From: Planococcus halotolerans | GTDB taxonomy: Bacteria > Bacillota > Bacilli > Bacillales_A > Planococcaceae | Direction of reading: 5' to 3' | NCBI RefSeq assembly: GCF_003289955.1 | Contig: NZ_QLZR01000002.1 | Location: 186,001-250,000, forward strand | DNA length: 64,000 nucleotides | In this document: one piece after another, positions 1-8,672 of the stretch | Numbering within the stretch: the stretch's first letter is position 1 | Layout of the letters: the number at the start of each line of letters is the position of its first letter | Made by a program: the position numbers and the translations under genes | The notes under the pieces: model-generated | Told to the model about the DNA's origin: nothing | What the model saw: only the letters and a program-made list of their open reading frames with translations | Databases searched by the model: none

Positions 1-318
1 TTTTAAATCTTCTGCCAGCGAGTTTACAAATTCAACCCTATCAGGCCTCCTGTTATCGGTGTAATCACTTTCCGTCCTGAACGTCGTGACCTCAACTCCT
101 GTACCGCCGATTAATACCAGAACTGTTCCATGCTGAATGCCGGTATCTACTGTTCGATCGAAAATCTCTTTGACTTGCACTGGTTCTGCAGATGTGGCGA
201 CGTCAAAATCCTTCGGGTCTTTTCCGAGAAGAAAATCCCGAACCGCACCGCCTACCAGATAGGCTTCATAACCGGAGGATTTCAGCTTCTTGATAACTTC
301 AATCGCCGTCTTCATCAT
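1..318 (-). CDS. cca: CCA tRNA nucleotidyltransferase, N-terminal part (cut by window edge)
   Basis: This enzyme adds or repairs the 3' CCA end of tRNAs in the cytoplasm. Only the first 106 codons are inside the window; the frame is open to base 1. The visible part is the nucleotidyltransferase head. GGAVRD lies at residues 23-28 and the metal-binding DFD at about 37-39, followed by the RTVDTG and TTFR blocks typical of the class II poly(A) polymerase/CCA family. The ATG at 318 overlaps the bshA stop (ATGATGA), which points to translational coupling; a second ATG follows directly. It is the last visible gene of the ypjD-dapB-mgsA-bshA-cca operon, the same order as in B. subtilis apart from one gene. 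Confidence 0.93.
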   Translation of the reverse strand, partial: MMKTAIEVIKKLKSSGYEAYLVGGAVRDFLLGKDPKDFDVATSAEPVQVKEIFDRTVDTGIQHGTVLVLIGGTGVEVTTFRTESDYTDNRRPDRVEFVNSLAEDLK

Positions 319-1454
319 TGATCACCTTTGTTCAATAACCGTTCGTAGATATTCTCGTATTCCTTCAAAATTCTGCTGGAATGGAATTTAGACGCTACAG
401 TTTCGATTGCTCCCGCTTTTAATCGTGACCCGATTTCATTATCACTCAATAATTCCACACCATGCATTGCAGCTTGTTCTGTATCCCCGAGCTCTACCAG
501 ATAGCCATTTTTACCGGATTCTATAATCTCCGGAATCCCGCCTATATTCGTTCCGATTCCCGGTACGCCGCATGCCATTGCTTCCAGCATAACAAGGCCA
601 AAAGCTTCTTTTTCTGAAAGCAAGAGCTTCAAATCGCTAATATTATACAATTCGGATAAATTATCCCTTTTACCAAGGAATAATACATATCCTTCCATTT
701 TCAACTCTCTAACTTGCTCCTGGATCCTGCTCATTTCAGGTCCATCGCCAACCAAAAGCAATTTGCTCTTCACTTTTTGCCGAATCCGATAGAATGTTTC
801 GATAACATCCCCAACCCTTTTAACTTTCCGGAAATTGGAAACATGGATGACCACTTTTTCATTTTCCTGAATGCCGAGTTCGTTCTTTAAAGAGCCTGCA
901 TCTTTTACGTGATAATCCCGTTCATCTACAAAATTATAGACAGTTTCAATCGTTTGATCAGGATCGATCAAATCATAAGTCTGGTCGCGCAATGAATTGG
1001 ACACGGCCGTCACCACATCTGATTTTTCAATTCCGTAGCGGATCGCTTCTTTTAATGAAGAATCCGAACCAAGAACAGTAATATCCGTGCCGTGTAAAGT
1101 AGTGACAATCCCTATGTCTGATCCCGCCATATGGCGGCCAAGAATTGCACACACTGCATGCGGGATTGCGTAATGGACATGCAACAGATCCAGGTTTTCA
1201 TTTTTGATGACTTCCGCTATCTTGGTCGCCAATGCGATATCGTAAGGGGCATATTGGAACACCGAATAGGAATTGACGTCCACCTGATGGCTGAATACAT
1301 TTGAATACATCCGGTTCAGCCTGAACGGCGTGCTTGATGTAATAAAATGAACTTCGTGCCCTTTTTCTGCAAGCAGCTTGCCCAGTTCCGTCGCAACAAC
1401 GCCCGAGCCGCCTACAGTCGGATAACACGTGATGCCTATTTTCATTTTTCGCAT
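315..1454 (-). CDS. bshA: N-acetyl-alpha-D-glucosaminyl L-malate synthase BshA
   Basis: A GT-B glycosyltransferase of family 4 that joins UDP-GlcNAc to L-malate, the first step of bacillithiol synthesis. The N-terminus has the GIxCYPTxGGSG nucleotide-sugar loop. A central HVHYAIPHA block follows, and the C-terminal domain has the E-x7-E signature ([14 protein letters not shown]). I chose the ATG at 1454 because an AGGAGTG ribosome site lies 6 bases upstream and the length (379 aa) fits the family. The open frame runs on to 1496, but that would overlap the mgsA end. In B. subtilis bshB1 (ypjG) lies between mgsA and bshA; here the two are 11 bases apart, so the deacetylase must be elsewhere or replaced by BshB2. 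Confidence 0.93.
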   Translation of the reverse strand: MRKMKIGITCYPTVGGSGVVATELGKLLAEKGHEVHFITSSTPFRLNRMYSNVFSHQVDVNSYSVFQYAPYDIALATKIAEVIKNENLDLLHVHYAIPHAVCAILGRHMAGSDIGIVTTLHGTDITVLGSDSSLKEAIRYGIEKSDVVTAVSNSLRDQTYDLIDPDQTIETVYNFVDERDYHVKDAGSLKNELGIQENEKVVIHVSNFRKVKRVGDVIETFYRIRQKVKSKLLLVGDGPEMSRIQEQVRELKMEGYVLFLGKRDNLSELYNISDLKLLLSEKEAFGLVMLEAMACGVPGIGTNIGGIPEIIESGKNGYLVELGDTEQAAMHGVELLSDNEIGSRLKAGAIETVASKFHSSRILKEYENIYERLLNKGDQ

Positions 1455-1465
1455 TTCTGACACTC

Positions 1466-1870
1466 CTATCCTCTGCGCTCCCTGATCAGGCGCCAATCAA
1501 CAAAGCCTTCCTTCAATCCTTTTAACAGGACTTCCGCCGTTCCCATATTAGTTGCGAGCGGTATATTATAAACATCGCATAGACGGATCAACGCGGTCAC
1601 ATCAGGTTCATGCGGCTGAGCAGTCAGCGGATCACGGAAAAAGATAACCATATCCATTTCATCCTGGGCAATCATTGAGCCGATCTGCTGGTCGCCTCCA
1701 AGAGGTCCTGAGCGGAATTTATGTACCGAAAGCCCCGTTTCATCAATAATCCGTTGTCCGGTTGTACCTGTTGCATAAAGCGAATTCTCCGTTAGTATCG
1801 GCAGATAGGCAATTACAAACTGAATCAGATCGTCTTTCTTTCGGTCATGCGCAATTAATGCGATTTTCAT
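1466..1870 (-). CDS. mgsA: Methylglyoxal synthase
   Basis: Converts dihydroxyacetone phosphate to methylglyoxal and phosphate, a bypass of lower glycolysis. The 134-residue length is typical. Visible motifs are the phosphate-binding TGTTG (about 36-40), [11 protein letters not shown] carrying the catalytic aspartate, and QPHEPDV carrying the active-site histidine. It sits 13 bases after dapB, and its stop lies inside the bshA ribosome site region, so it is part of the same transcript. Bacillithiol helps detoxify methylglyoxal in Bacillus, which gives the mgsA-bshA pairing a plausible logic, but that is inference. Confidence 0.95.
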   Translation of the reverse strand: MKIALIAHDRKKDDLIQFVIAYLPILTENSLYATGTTGQRIIDETGLSVHKFRSGPLGGDQQIGSMIAQDEMDMVIFFRDPLTAQPHEPDVTALIRLCDVYNIPLATNMGTAEVLLKGLKEGFVDWRLIRERRG

Positions 1871-1883
1871 GCCATCTTCCCCT

Positions 1884-2684
1884 TTAGTCGATTATATTTT
1901 CCAATCCATAAACCAGATTCTCGAGTTCCATCACTTTGTTGATGGACAAAGCAACACCCGACATAAACGAACCGCGATTGAAAGAATCATGTCTGATAGT
2001 CAAAAGTTGTCCATCTCCGCCCAATAGCACTTGCTGATGTGCCACCAGCCCTGGCAATCTGACACTATGGATTCGCATGCCATCGTAGTTTGCTCCTCTT
2101 GCTCCAGCTATTGTTTCTTTTTCTTTGGGATGCCCCTGGTTATGGGTTTTCCGATGGTCCGCTATCAAACTTGCCGTTTTCATGGCGGTTCCGGAAGGCG
2201 CATCCAGTTTTTGATCATGATGCATCTCAATAATTTCGATATCAGGCAAATATTTTGCTGCCTGTTCTGCAAATTTCATCATCAGGACAGCCCCTATGGC
2301 AAAATTCGGTGCAATGATGCAGCCGATTCCATGTTCTGCTGAATAAGCCGACAGCTCTTTTAGTTCTTCATCCGAAAATCCAGTAGTACCGACAACCGGC
2401 CGGATTCCAAGCTCCAAAGCTTCACGGGTGTGCTGGTAGACCGATTCTGGAGAAGTTAAATCCACGAGAACATCCGGTTTGGTTTTACTGGACAGTTCGG
2501 TTAAGTCCATAAATATTGGAACTGTAAAAGTTTGTGGAAATAACTTTGTGTCTGCCAGCGTTTCCCCGATTTCCTTATAATCCAGAACAGATACCAGTTC
2601 CATATTCTGATCCTTCATTATTGTATGTACTGCCTCCTGCCCCATTCTTCCGCGAGCTCCAGCAATTGCAACTTTAATCGTCAT
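1884..2684 (-). CDS. dapB: 4-hydroxy-tetrahydrodipicolinate reductase
   Basis: NAD(P)H-dependent reductase of the lysine/diaminopimelate pathway. The 266 residues start with the dinucleotide-binding GARGRMGQ loop. The central substrate domain has VVGTTGF and the signature [15 protein letters not shown], with the catalytic histidine and the lysine that bind the substrate. Its ATG overlaps the stop of ypjD by one base (TAATG). LysA, the last enzyme of the same pathway, is encoded at 48506-49825 in this window. Confidence 0.96.
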   Translation of the reverse strand: MTIKVAIAGARGRMGQEAVHTIMKDQNMELVSVLDYKEIGETLADTKLFPQTFTVPIFMDLTELSSKTKPDVLVDLTSPESVYQHTREALELGIRPVVGTTGFSDEELKELSAYSAEHGIGCIIAPNFAIGAVLMMKFAEQAAKYLPDIEIIEMHHDQKLDAPSGTAMKTASLIADHRKTHNQGHPKEKETIAGARGANYDGMRIHSVRLPGLVAHQQVLLGGDGQLLTIRHDSFNRGSFMSGVALSINKVMELENLVYGLENIID

Positions 2685-3019
2685 TAACTTTCATCCTTCC
2701 TTGTCCACCGATTTTTATCCCTGGTGTTGAACTTTTCCAAAACTTTATCGTGGGCTTCAGCAAGATTAATATCCAATGAATTCGCCATAGTGATCAGTAC
2801 AAAAAGCAAATCACCCATTTCTTCGGATATGCTTGCTTCCGCTTCGCTGGATTTCTTTTTCTTTGGCCCATATACATGATTTACTTCTCTTGCCAATTCA
2901 CCTAGTTCTTCGGTTAACCGAGCTATCATTTCAAGGGGAGTAAAATAACCTTCTTTGAACTGAGAAATATAGTCATCAACGTCCTGCTGCAGTTCTTTCA
3001 TAGTTTTTTCCTGTGCCAT
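2684..3019 (-). CDS. ypjD: MazG-family nucleotide pyrophosphohydrolase, YpjD type
   Basis: A 111-residue all-helical MazG-type protein that probably hydrolyses (d)NTPs to monophosphates. The metal-binding pairs are visible as [10 protein letters not shown] (about 38-47) and [10 protein letters not shown] (about 73-82), the EExxE...ExxD pattern of the MazG/dUTPase-2 superfamily. The ATG at 3019 has an AGGAGTG site a few bases upstream. It is the first gene of the operon that continues with dapB, mgsA, bshA and cca. The exact substrate cannot be read from the sequence. Confidence 0.88.
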   Translation of the reverse strand: MAQEKTMKELQQDVDDYISQFKEGYFTPLEMIARLTEELGELAREVNHVYGPKKKKSSEAEASISEEMGDLLFVLITMANSLDINLAEAHDKVLEKFNTRDKNRWTRKDES

Positions 3020-3061
3020 AGTTTCACACTCCTGGTTTAATCGTAAAGAAAAGGGATGATG

Positions 3062-3090
3062 TTGTCAAAATCCTGTCTATAACCCATAAT
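3062..3090 (+). promoter_or_regulatory. Putative sigma-A promoter for the YitT-family gene
   Basis: TTGTCA (3062-3067), a 17-base spacer and CATAAT (3085-3090) fit a housekeeping promoter. It lies in the divergent gap between ypjD and the membrane protein gene, about 35 bases before its ATG, which has a GGAGTGAG ribosome site. Confidence 0.55.
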
Positions 3091-3125
3091 ACAAGAGTTG
3101 AGCTTAAAGAACGGAGTGAGTTTAT

Positions 3126-3992
3126 ATGAAAAATCTTCAAGTTAAAAACATTTTCTTCATTTTGTTAGGGGCAGCCATTTACAGCTTTGGTTTTGTCCAT
3201 TTCAATATTCAAAATGAACTGGGGGAAGGCGGGTTTGCAGGGATAACGCTGATCTTATATTTCCTTCTTAACTGGGACCCTGCATTGATGAACCTTTTGC
3301 TGAATATTCCCGTGTTCTTTGTCGGCTGGAAGCTGCTGGGGAAAAAAGTACTCCTATATACTATTATCGGCACAGTGGCTGTATCAGTTTTCCTCAAGAT
3401 CTTCCTGGTTTATGAAATCCAGATCGACCTGCAAAATGATTTATTCCTCGCTTCGCTGTTTGCTGGTATTTTCGTTGGAGCTGGGCTCGGAATCATTTTC
3501 CGCTACGGAGGAACTACTGGGGGCGTGGACATTATCGCACGGCTTGTGCAGAAATATGTAGGCTGGAGTATGGGGAAAACCATGTTTCTATTCGATGCTA
3601 CTGTCATTCTTCTATCTTGGATTGCTTTTCTTGATAACCGCTCAATGATGTACACCCTTGTCGCTGTCTTCGTTGGGGCACGCGTTATTGATTTCATGCA
3701 GGAAGGTGCCTACTCGGGCCGTGGCGCTTTGATCATCTCCAATTCACAGGAAGAAATCGCAAGCCGTATCGCAATTGAAATGGACCGGGGAATCACGATT
3801 CTCCGCGGTTATGGCCATTTTTCAAAAGAAGAGCGTGAAGTACTGTATTGTGTAGTCGCAAGAAATGAAATCGTCCGTCTGAAAAACATCATCAATGAGG
3901 TGGACCCGCATGCCTTTGTTTCCTTAATCGAAGTCCATGATGTTATGGGTGAAGGATTTACCCTGGATGAGCAAAAAATGCCATTGAGTTAA
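3126..3992 (+). CDS. ypjC: YitT-family (UPF0750) membrane protein, YpjC-like
   Basis: A 288-residue integral membrane protein of unknown biochemical role. The N-terminal two thirds hold five or six hydrophobic helices (about 9-30, 47-68, 75-95, 105-128, 150-175). These include the glycine-rich GAGLGIIFRYGGTTGG segment typical of the DUF161/YitT family. The last 80 residues are a soluble DUF2179 domain (GRGALIISNSQ... to ...SLIEVHDVMGEGF). It is transcribed divergently from ypjD and ends at a strong shared terminator. B. subtilis has a relative (ypjC) at the same place. Confidence 0.85.
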   Translation: MKNLQVKNIFFILLGAAIYSFGFVHFNIQNELGEGGFAGITLILYFLLNWDPALMNLLLNIPVFFVGWKLLGKKVLLYTIIGTVAVSVFLKIFLVYEIQIDLQNDLFLASLFAGIFVGAGLGIIFRYGGTTGGVDIIARLVQKYVGWSMGKTMFLFDATVILLSWIAFLDNRSMMYTLVAVFVGARVIDFMQEGAYSGRGALIISNSQEEIASRIAIEMDRGITILRGYGHFSKEEREVLYCVVARNEIVRLKNIINEVDPHAFVSLIEVHDVMGEGFTLDEQKMPLS

Positions 3993-4025
3993 TAAAATAA
4001 AGTCTTCAATTACTCCTGAATACAC

Positions 4026-4061
4026 AAAAACCGTCCCGATAATATCATCGGGACGGTTTTT
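4026..4061. terminator. Bidirectional intrinsic terminator
   Basis: A near-perfect stem (AAAAACCGTCCCGAT pairing with ATCGGGACGGTTTTT) around a six-base loop, with A and T runs on both sides. It lies between the convergent YitT-family gene and the zinc peptidase gene. Confidence 0.9.
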
Positions 4062-4067
4062 AATATC

Positions 4068-4751
4068 TTATGAACGATTCATGCTTGTATAGATCAGCAA
4101 CAGGCGAGCAAGTTCCAACACAGCAACCGCTGTAGCAGCTACATAAGTCATCGCTGCAGCGTTCAATACTTTTTTCGCATGTGGCTCTTCTTCGTTGCGG
4201 ATAATATTAGCTGACAGCAATTGGTCCATTGCCCGGTTGGAAGCATTGAATTCCACCGGTAATGTGATGATCTGGAAAATAACACCCATTGCCAGAAGGA
4301 CAATACCAATCAGCAAAGCTCCACTGAGTTGTGCAAAGAAACCGATCATAATGAACACCCATGACATATTGGATGAAATATTTACTAGCGGAACCAAGCG
4401 ATGGCGCAGACGCAGGAAAGAATAATCTTCCGCATCCTGTATTGCATGCCCTACTTCGTGAGCCGCTACTGCTGTACCCGCTACAGAAGCTTCATGGAAA
4501 TTATGACTTGAAAGCGCGACAGTTTTTTTCATCGGGTTGTAGTGGTCACTTAACATACCCCGGCTTTCAATCACTTTAACATCGTAAAGGCCATTTTGAT
4601 CCAATATCATTCGGGCAACTTGTTCTCCGGTATGTCCGGAGGTCGAACGCACTTTTGAATATTTGCCATACGTTTTCTTCAATTTAAATTGAGCCCATAA
4701 AGGCAGGATTAACAGGACTGCAAAATAGATGAGATATGAACCTAAGCCCAT
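4068..4751 (-). CDS. Membrane-bound neutral zinc metallopeptidase, YugP family
   Basis: A 227-residue membrane peptidase. One N-terminal helix (about 4-20) is followed by a soluble stretch with the zinc motif HEVGH inside AAHEVGHAIQDAEDY. A hydrophobic block (about 125-165) follows, then LPVEFNASNRA, and a final helix ends the protein. The HEXXH motif and this layout match the YugP/DUF zinc peptidase family found beside membrane-protein quality control genes. Substrates are unknown. It stands alone between a terminator and ypjA, 41 bases from it. Confidence 0.85.
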   Translation of the reverse strand: MGLGSYLIYFAVLLILPLWAQFKLKKTYGKYSKVRSTSGHTGEQVARMILDQNGLYDVKVIESRGMLSDHYNPMKKTVALSSHNFHEASVAGTAVAAHEVGHAIQDAEDYSFLRLRHRLVPLVNISSNMSWVFIMIGFFAQLSGALLIGIVLLAMGVIFQIITLPVEFNASNRAMDQLLSANIIRNEEEPHAKKVLNAAAMTYVAATAVAVLELARLLLIYTSMNRS

Positions 4752-4792
4752 GATGAATTAACACCCTTTCTTTACTATCTGTTACCCTTATT

Positions 4793-5416
4793 TTACTTGG
4801 TTTGGTCAGTGTTGGTCAACTGAAACGCCGCGGGTTTATTAAGCCATGCAACGAATAAAGCAAATGATATGCAGGCAATTGACAGCCAGAAAGTAAAGTA
4901 CCCAATCTGGTCGCTATACTCTGCTAAACTGCTATAAATCGGCATCTGGCCAAAGACGTAATCGATAACATCATTATGCAGCGTCCAGACCGCTGCCAGT
5001 GCTGCTGCGAACCAGCCGAAGCGGTAATGGTCGATATAAAGAACTGCCTGCAACGCCATTGCAAAATGGGAAAACACCAGCATCCACCCGAGCCAGCCGA
5101 TGTCTCCGGTCTGCCATAAAGTAAGAAGATTCATCACCACAGCCCATAAACCGTATTTGATCAAGGTAATGAAAGCGAGCGCTTCGATCAGACTGCTTCG
5201 TTTTCCAATCAGCCAAAGACCTAATACAATCGTGAAAAAAAGGCTTGCAGTAGGGCTGTCCGGTACGAATATGAGATATTTGGGTTCTGTTATGGCCAAT
5301 TGCCAGCCATACCATATGTAGCCGTAAATGGTTCCGGCAAGATTTATAATAAACAATAAGAGAAGAAATGGCTTGAACATCAGCCAGGCAGAAATTTTGT
5401 TTACAAAGGAAAGCAT
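4793..5416 (-). CDS. ypjA: DUF1405 membrane protein YpjA
   Basis: A 207-residue protein with about six hydrophobic helices (about 13-33, 55-72, 78-97, 105-127, 132-150, 172-192) and no catalytic motif I can recognise. It carries the DUF1405 feel of B. subtilis YpjA, which lies beside the qcr genes there as well. A terminator separates it from qcrC, so it probably has its own expression. The function is unknown; a role near the cytochrome bc complex is suggested only by position. Confidence 0.8.
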   Translation of the reverse strand: MLSFVNKISAWLMFKPFLLLLFIINLAGTIYGYIWYGWQLAITEPKYLIFVPDSPTASLFFTIVLGLWLIGKRSSLIEALAFITLIKYGLWAVVMNLLTLWQTGDIGWLGWMLVFSHFAMALQAVLYIDHYRFGWFAAALAAVWTLHNDVIDYVFGQMPIYSSLAEYSDQIGYFTFWLSIACISFALFVAWLNKPAAFQLTNTDQTK

Positions 5417-5441
5417 TTAACTTCTTCCTTTCAAGATAGCA

Positions 5442-5469
5442 AAAAAGAGCCGGTTTCCCGGCTCTTTTT
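5442..5469 (-). terminator. Terminator of the qcr operon
   Basis: GAGCCGG / CCGGCTC stem with a TTTC loop flanked by A and T runs, just after the qcrC stop. Confidence 0.88.
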
Positions 5470-5477
5470 CTAGTATG

Positions 5478-6260
5478 TTATTCTGCTTCCAAGCCCGAGA
5501 TAAACTCAGCCATAACTTGCAGGTCTTCTTCTGTACCATCCCAAGATGGCGGCATTATCATAGCTCCGCCTTCTTCGATACCGTTGACAGCAATCTCAGC
5601 AATCTCCTCCGGAGTAAGGCCAGTACCTACTAATGTAGGTCCGACAGCTCCTTCCAGATTATCGCCATGACAACTGATACAAGCGGAACCGGCATAGATT
5701 TCATATCCAGGATCAGTTGTATCGATTTCAACTTCTTCCGTAATTTGTCCTTGAGCCTCAGCTGCTTCCCAGTCATGGTTAGCTACTGATTCCCAAGTCA
5801 GGAAGATGATTGAAGCGATTGCAAGAAGCATGAATCCTGTTGGAAGTGGCCGTTTTGAAGGGCGTCTTTCCGGACCGCGATCCAAGAATGGAGCCAAAGC
5901 CAAAGCCCCGAAAGCAAGACCAGGAATAATGATGGCACCTACAATATTGAATGGGCCTGAAGCAAATTCGTATTTAAGTAATTGATATAAGAATAAGAAA
6001 TACCAGTCTGGCAATGGAATATATGCCGTATCAGTCGGATCCGCCTGACCTTCGAGAGGTGACGGGTGAGCGATAGTCAAAAGCAGATAACCAATCAAGA
6101 AGACTGCCCCAATCATCCATTCTTTCAAAAGGAAGTTTGGCCAGAAAGCTTCTGTCTTGCCAGGGTATTCGGAATAATCCTTAGGGATATTCGGTTTGCG
6201 ATGTTCCATACCTGGTACGCGCGAATCCCCTACAAATTTCATCCCTTTTCCGCGATGCAT
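5478..6260 (-). CDS. qcrC: Menaquinol:cytochrome c reductase cytochrome b/c subunit
   Basis: Third subunit of the Bacillus-type bc complex. It is a fusion of a subunit IV-like membrane part and a C-terminal haem c domain. Residues 1-45 hold the conserved MHRGKGMKFVGDSR start. Three helices follow (about 46-65, 95-125, 140-160). The haem c site CISCHGDN is near residue 195, with a possible Met ligand near the C-terminus. It oxidises menaquinol together with QcrB and QcrA and passes electrons to cytochrome c. The start has a strong AGGAGGGG site. The gene is last in qcrA-qcrB-qcrC. Confidence 0.96.
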   Translation of the reverse strand: MHRGKGMKFVGDSRVPGMEHRKPNIPKDYSEYPGKTEAFWPNFLLKEWMIGAVFLIGYLLLTIAHPSPLEGQADPTDTAYIPLPDWYFLFLYQLLKYEFASGPFNIVGAIIIPGLAFGALALAPFLDRGPERRPSKRPLPTGFMLLAIASIIFLTWESVANHDWEAAEAQGQITEEVEIDTTDPGYEIYAGSACISCHGDNLEGAVGPTLVGTGLTPEEIAEIAVNGIEEGGAMIMPPSWDGTEEDLQVMAEFISGLEAE

Positions 6261-6298
6261 AGTGTCCCCTCCTTTAAAAATCCATTAAGCCGCACTGC

Positions 6299-6973
6299 TT
6301 ACAGCGGGCCTGAAATACCCTGTCTCCGAATCATGATGAAATGCGCCGCAAGCAACCCAAGCAAAGCAGCAGGCAAGAAGAATACATGAATAGCGAAGAA
6401 TCGGGTCAAGGTTTGTGCACCAAGAATCGTTGCATCCCCGGCAAGCAATGTTTTGATCATACCGCCGACCAATGGAACAGACGCAGCGATTTCGATACCA
6501 ACTTTAGTTGCAAACAATGCTTTCATATCCCATGGAAGAAGATATCCTGTGAAACTCAATCCAAGAATAACACCGAAAAGCAAAACGCCGACAACCCAGT
6601 TCAATTCACGTGGTTTTTTATATGAACCTGTGAAGAATACGCGAAGCGTATGAAGGAAAATCATTACTACTACTAGAGAAGCTCCCCAGTGGTGCATACC
6701 GCGCACGATTTCTCCGAATGCTACTTCATTCTGGAGATAATAAACCGACTGCCAGGCATTCTCGATATCTGGTACGTAGTACATAGTTAAGAACATACCG
6801 GATAAAATCTGAATTACCGTGATGAAGAACGTCAATCCCCCAAAACAATAAACGAATGCTGAAAAGTGGTGTGCGGGGTTTACGTGTTCCGGTACTTCAT
6901 GGTCCGCGATATCACGCCAGATCGGCGTAATGTCCAGACGCTCATCAACCCAATCATATAACTTGTTTAGCAC
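6299..6973 (-). CDS. qcrB: Menaquinol:cytochrome c reductase cytochrome b subunit
   Basis: A b6-type cytochrome of 224 residues with four membrane helices. Haem b ligand histidines are visible in MHHWGAS, HTLRVF, HVFFLP and HFIMIRR. The cysteine in YCFGG near residue 43 matches the extra covalent haem of b6-type proteins. The quinol-site LPWDM follows. The start codon is GTG at 6973 with an AGGGGG site upstream; the N-terminus then matches the B. subtilis protein from its first residue. It sits 21 bases after qcrA. Confidence 0.96.
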   Translation of the reverse strand: MLNKLYDWVDERLDITPIWRDIADHEVPEHVNPAHHFSAFVYCFGGLTFFITVIQILSGMFLTMYYVPDIENAWQSVYYLQNEVAFGEIVRGMHHWGASLVVVMIFLHTLRVFFTGSYKKPRELNWVVGVLLFGVILGLSFTGYLLPWDMKALFATKVGIEIAASVPLVGGMIKTLLAGDATILGAQTLTRFFAIHVFFLPAALLGLLAAHFIMIRRQGISGPL

Positions 6974-6994
6974 TGGTGTCGTACCCCCTAACTA

Positions 6995-7498
6995 TTAAAC
7001 TAATGTGTTTAGTCTTACTGCTCCGATGGCTACATAGCCATCTTGTTCTTGAACTTCATACTCATCGAGCGGTCCAAGCGGTGGTGTACCTGCGATATTC
7101 TGTCCGTTTTTTTCATAACGTCCAGCGTGGCACGGGCAGAAAAATTGTGTTGGCTGTTCCGGATCGCCGGCCCAGTTGACTGTACATCCCAAATGTTTGC
7201 AGACTGGTGAAAGTGCGATTAATTTATCGCCTTCTTTGTATACCCAAGCGGAATTCGTTACTTCCGATACATACCATGCATCCGTTTGTTCAAATGAAAA
7301 GTCGACACGCACTGGTTCTTCAGTGATATCTTCCGCTCGTTGGTCTGTCAATACGAAGTCGCCTCCATCCTTCTGCTGAAGAACCGGGTCAACCGCAAAT
7401 CGCACCATCGGCATTAGCATTCCTGCTGCCATGAATCCGCCGACACCTGTTAATGTGTAGCCTAAAAATTGACGTCGTGATACACGATTGTTACTCAT
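6995..7498 (-). CDS. qcrA: Menaquinol:cytochrome c reductase Rieske iron-sulfur subunit
   Basis: Rieske protein that carries electrons from menaquinol at the outer face of the membrane. The N-terminus has a twin-arginine signal (SRRQFLG) and one anchor helix (about 14-33). The [2Fe-2S] ligands are CKHLGC and CPCHAGRY. The ATG at 7498 follows a GGGGGG-type ribosome site and gives 167 residues, the usual length; the open frame extends further upstream without support. It is the first gene of qcrABC, with a good promoter upstream. Confidence 0.95.
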   Translation of the reverse strand: MSNNRVSRRQFLGYTLTGVGGFMAAGMLMPMVRFAVDPVLQQKDGGDFVLTDQRAEDITEEPVRVDFSFEQTDAWYVSEVTNSAWVYKEGDKLIALSPVCKHLGCTVNWAGDPEQPTQFFCPCHAGRYEKNGQNIAGTPPLGPLDEYEVQEQDGYVAIGAVRLNTLV

Positions 7499-7572
7499 CC
7501 TTTTCCCCCCTCTAACATTCAAGGTCAGTCCAATGGACATACTCATTCAAATATAATTACTAGGACAACCTA

Positions 7573-7601
7573 ATGATATATCAATCGAAAGTGCAGGTCA
7601 A
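7573..7601 (-). promoter_or_regulatory. Putative promoter of qcrABC
   Basis: Reading the minus strand, TTGACC (7601-7596), 17 bases, then TATCAT (7578-7573). It lies about 75 bases before the qcrA ATG and fits a sigma-A promoter. No clear operator is visible. Confidence 0.55.
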
Positions 7602-7646
7602 TAATGCTGTGAAGCTAAATCACAGTTTGTGAACATTTCATGAAGC

Positions 7647-8090
7647 TTATGACCATTCTTTCAAAAACAGTGGAAGCACTTGCCGCAGCTGGTCTTCCAT
7701 AACCGATTGCTTGAAATTCTTATCCATATGTTCAGTTGGAATAGCGGGCAGCCACAGCACATTCTTCATCTCTTCGACCGAACGCCACTCAGCATCCGTG
7801 GTCATATAGAAAACATGTTTGAAGCCGGCTTTTTCCATTTCATCGGAAATCTCTTTCGAGAGCCTCGACCTGTCGGCGCTTTTTGTATAAGCCAATGGCG
7901 GGAACAAAAGAATGCGACCCTTGAATTGCTTTTCCAGAAGTGCAGTGAGTGATTGAAGATATTCTGATGCACCTGCGCTCGATTTTAATCCAGCCTCGCT
8001 CAAATCCAATTGGAGCAACGGCACTACAGCAGTATCCACATAATCTTTCTGGCTTAAATACTGGTCCATATCTTTGCCGATAAAATGCAT
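7647..8090 (-). CDS. ypiF: DUF2487 protein YpiF
   Basis: A 147-residue soluble protein of unknown role. It contains the YVDTAVVPLLQLDL start and the LLFPPLAYTK block that characterise YpiF/DUF2487 proteins next to qcrA in Bacillus. There is no signal peptide, membrane helix or catalytic motif. It is the last gene of ypiA-ypiB-ypiF, 5 bases after ypiB, and precedes the qcr promoter. A link to assembly or control of the cytochrome complex is only suggested by conserved position. Confidence 0.8.
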   Translation of the reverse strand: MHFIGKDMDQYLSQKDYVDTAVVPLLQLDLSEAGLKSSAGASEYLQSLTALLEKQFKGRILLFPPLAYTKSADRSRLSKEISDEMEKAGFKHVFYMTTDAEWRSVEEMKNVLWLPAIPTEHMDKNFKQSVMEDQLRQVLPLFLKEWS

Positions 8091-8095
8091 GAAAT

Positions 8096-8659
8096 CTACT
8101 CACCTTTCATTTTCTTGATCGCTTTTATATTATGCAGCAAGGATGACAGTTCAAAGAATTTCTCTTTGTCATTGGCATCAAGTGCTTCGTCAATCTGTTT
8201 AAGAATCGATTCCTCCTGGAAGGATGACAAGCTGTCCGCTAGTATTTCTTCTGCCAGCTCGCGGTCCTGTGCATTGATCGTTTCATCCAGAGGAATATAA
8301 GGATTTTCTTCCAGCACCGATAAATAGAGCGGCGTCGGTGGGCGGTTCGGAAAGTTTAATTGCAAATATAGATCCTGTTCAGGATTCAGCCGCAAATCAT
8401 GAAAAGACTTTTCGGCATCAGCAGTCATTAAATTGCCTTTATAGAAACGAAACGGCAATTCTTTCGATTCTGTCGATGACATGACCATTGCACGAGGACA
8501 ATAATGCGCGTCTTCCACAAAATGTGTCTTTTCAAGCAATTCATCATTGCTGAGCATGTAATTTAAAATCCAAATGCATTCCCTGCGTTTCATCTTATAT
8601 GATTGAAGAAACCATCGCACAAACTGCTTTTTATCTCCAACCGAGATTGAAGCCGTCAT
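8096..8659 (-). CDS. ypiB: UPF0302 protein YpiB
   Basis: A 187-residue cytoplasmic protein. The N-terminal half has the conserved FVRWFLQSYKMKRREC and WILNYMLSNDELL segments of UPF0302. The C-terminal 40 residues form a charged helix with the IDEALDANDKEKFFELS motif (IDEAL domain). I chose the ATG at 8659 because AGGGGAG precedes it and it avoids overlapping ypiA; the open frame reaches 8680. The molecular role is unknown. It lies between ypiA and ypiF. Confidence 0.82.
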   Translation of the reverse strand: MTASISVGDKKQFVRWFLQSYKMKRRECIWILNYMLSNDELLEKTHFVEDAHYCPRAMVMSSTESKELPFRFYKGNLMTADAEKSFHDLRLNPEQDLYLQLNFPNRPPTPLYLSVLEENPYIPLDETINAQDRELAEEILADSLSSFQEESILKQIDEALDANDKEKFFELSSLLHNIKAIKKMKGE

Positions 8660-8672
8660 GATAACTCCCCTT

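Noticed and set aside
315..1496. Longer N-terminus for bshA
   Set aside because: The extra 14 residues overlap mgsA and lack a ribosome site; the ATG at 1454 has both a good site and the family length.
4195..4579. Plus-strand frames opposite the zinc peptidase gene
   Set aside because: The minus-strand gene has a clear HEXXH motif and helices; the opposite frames have none.
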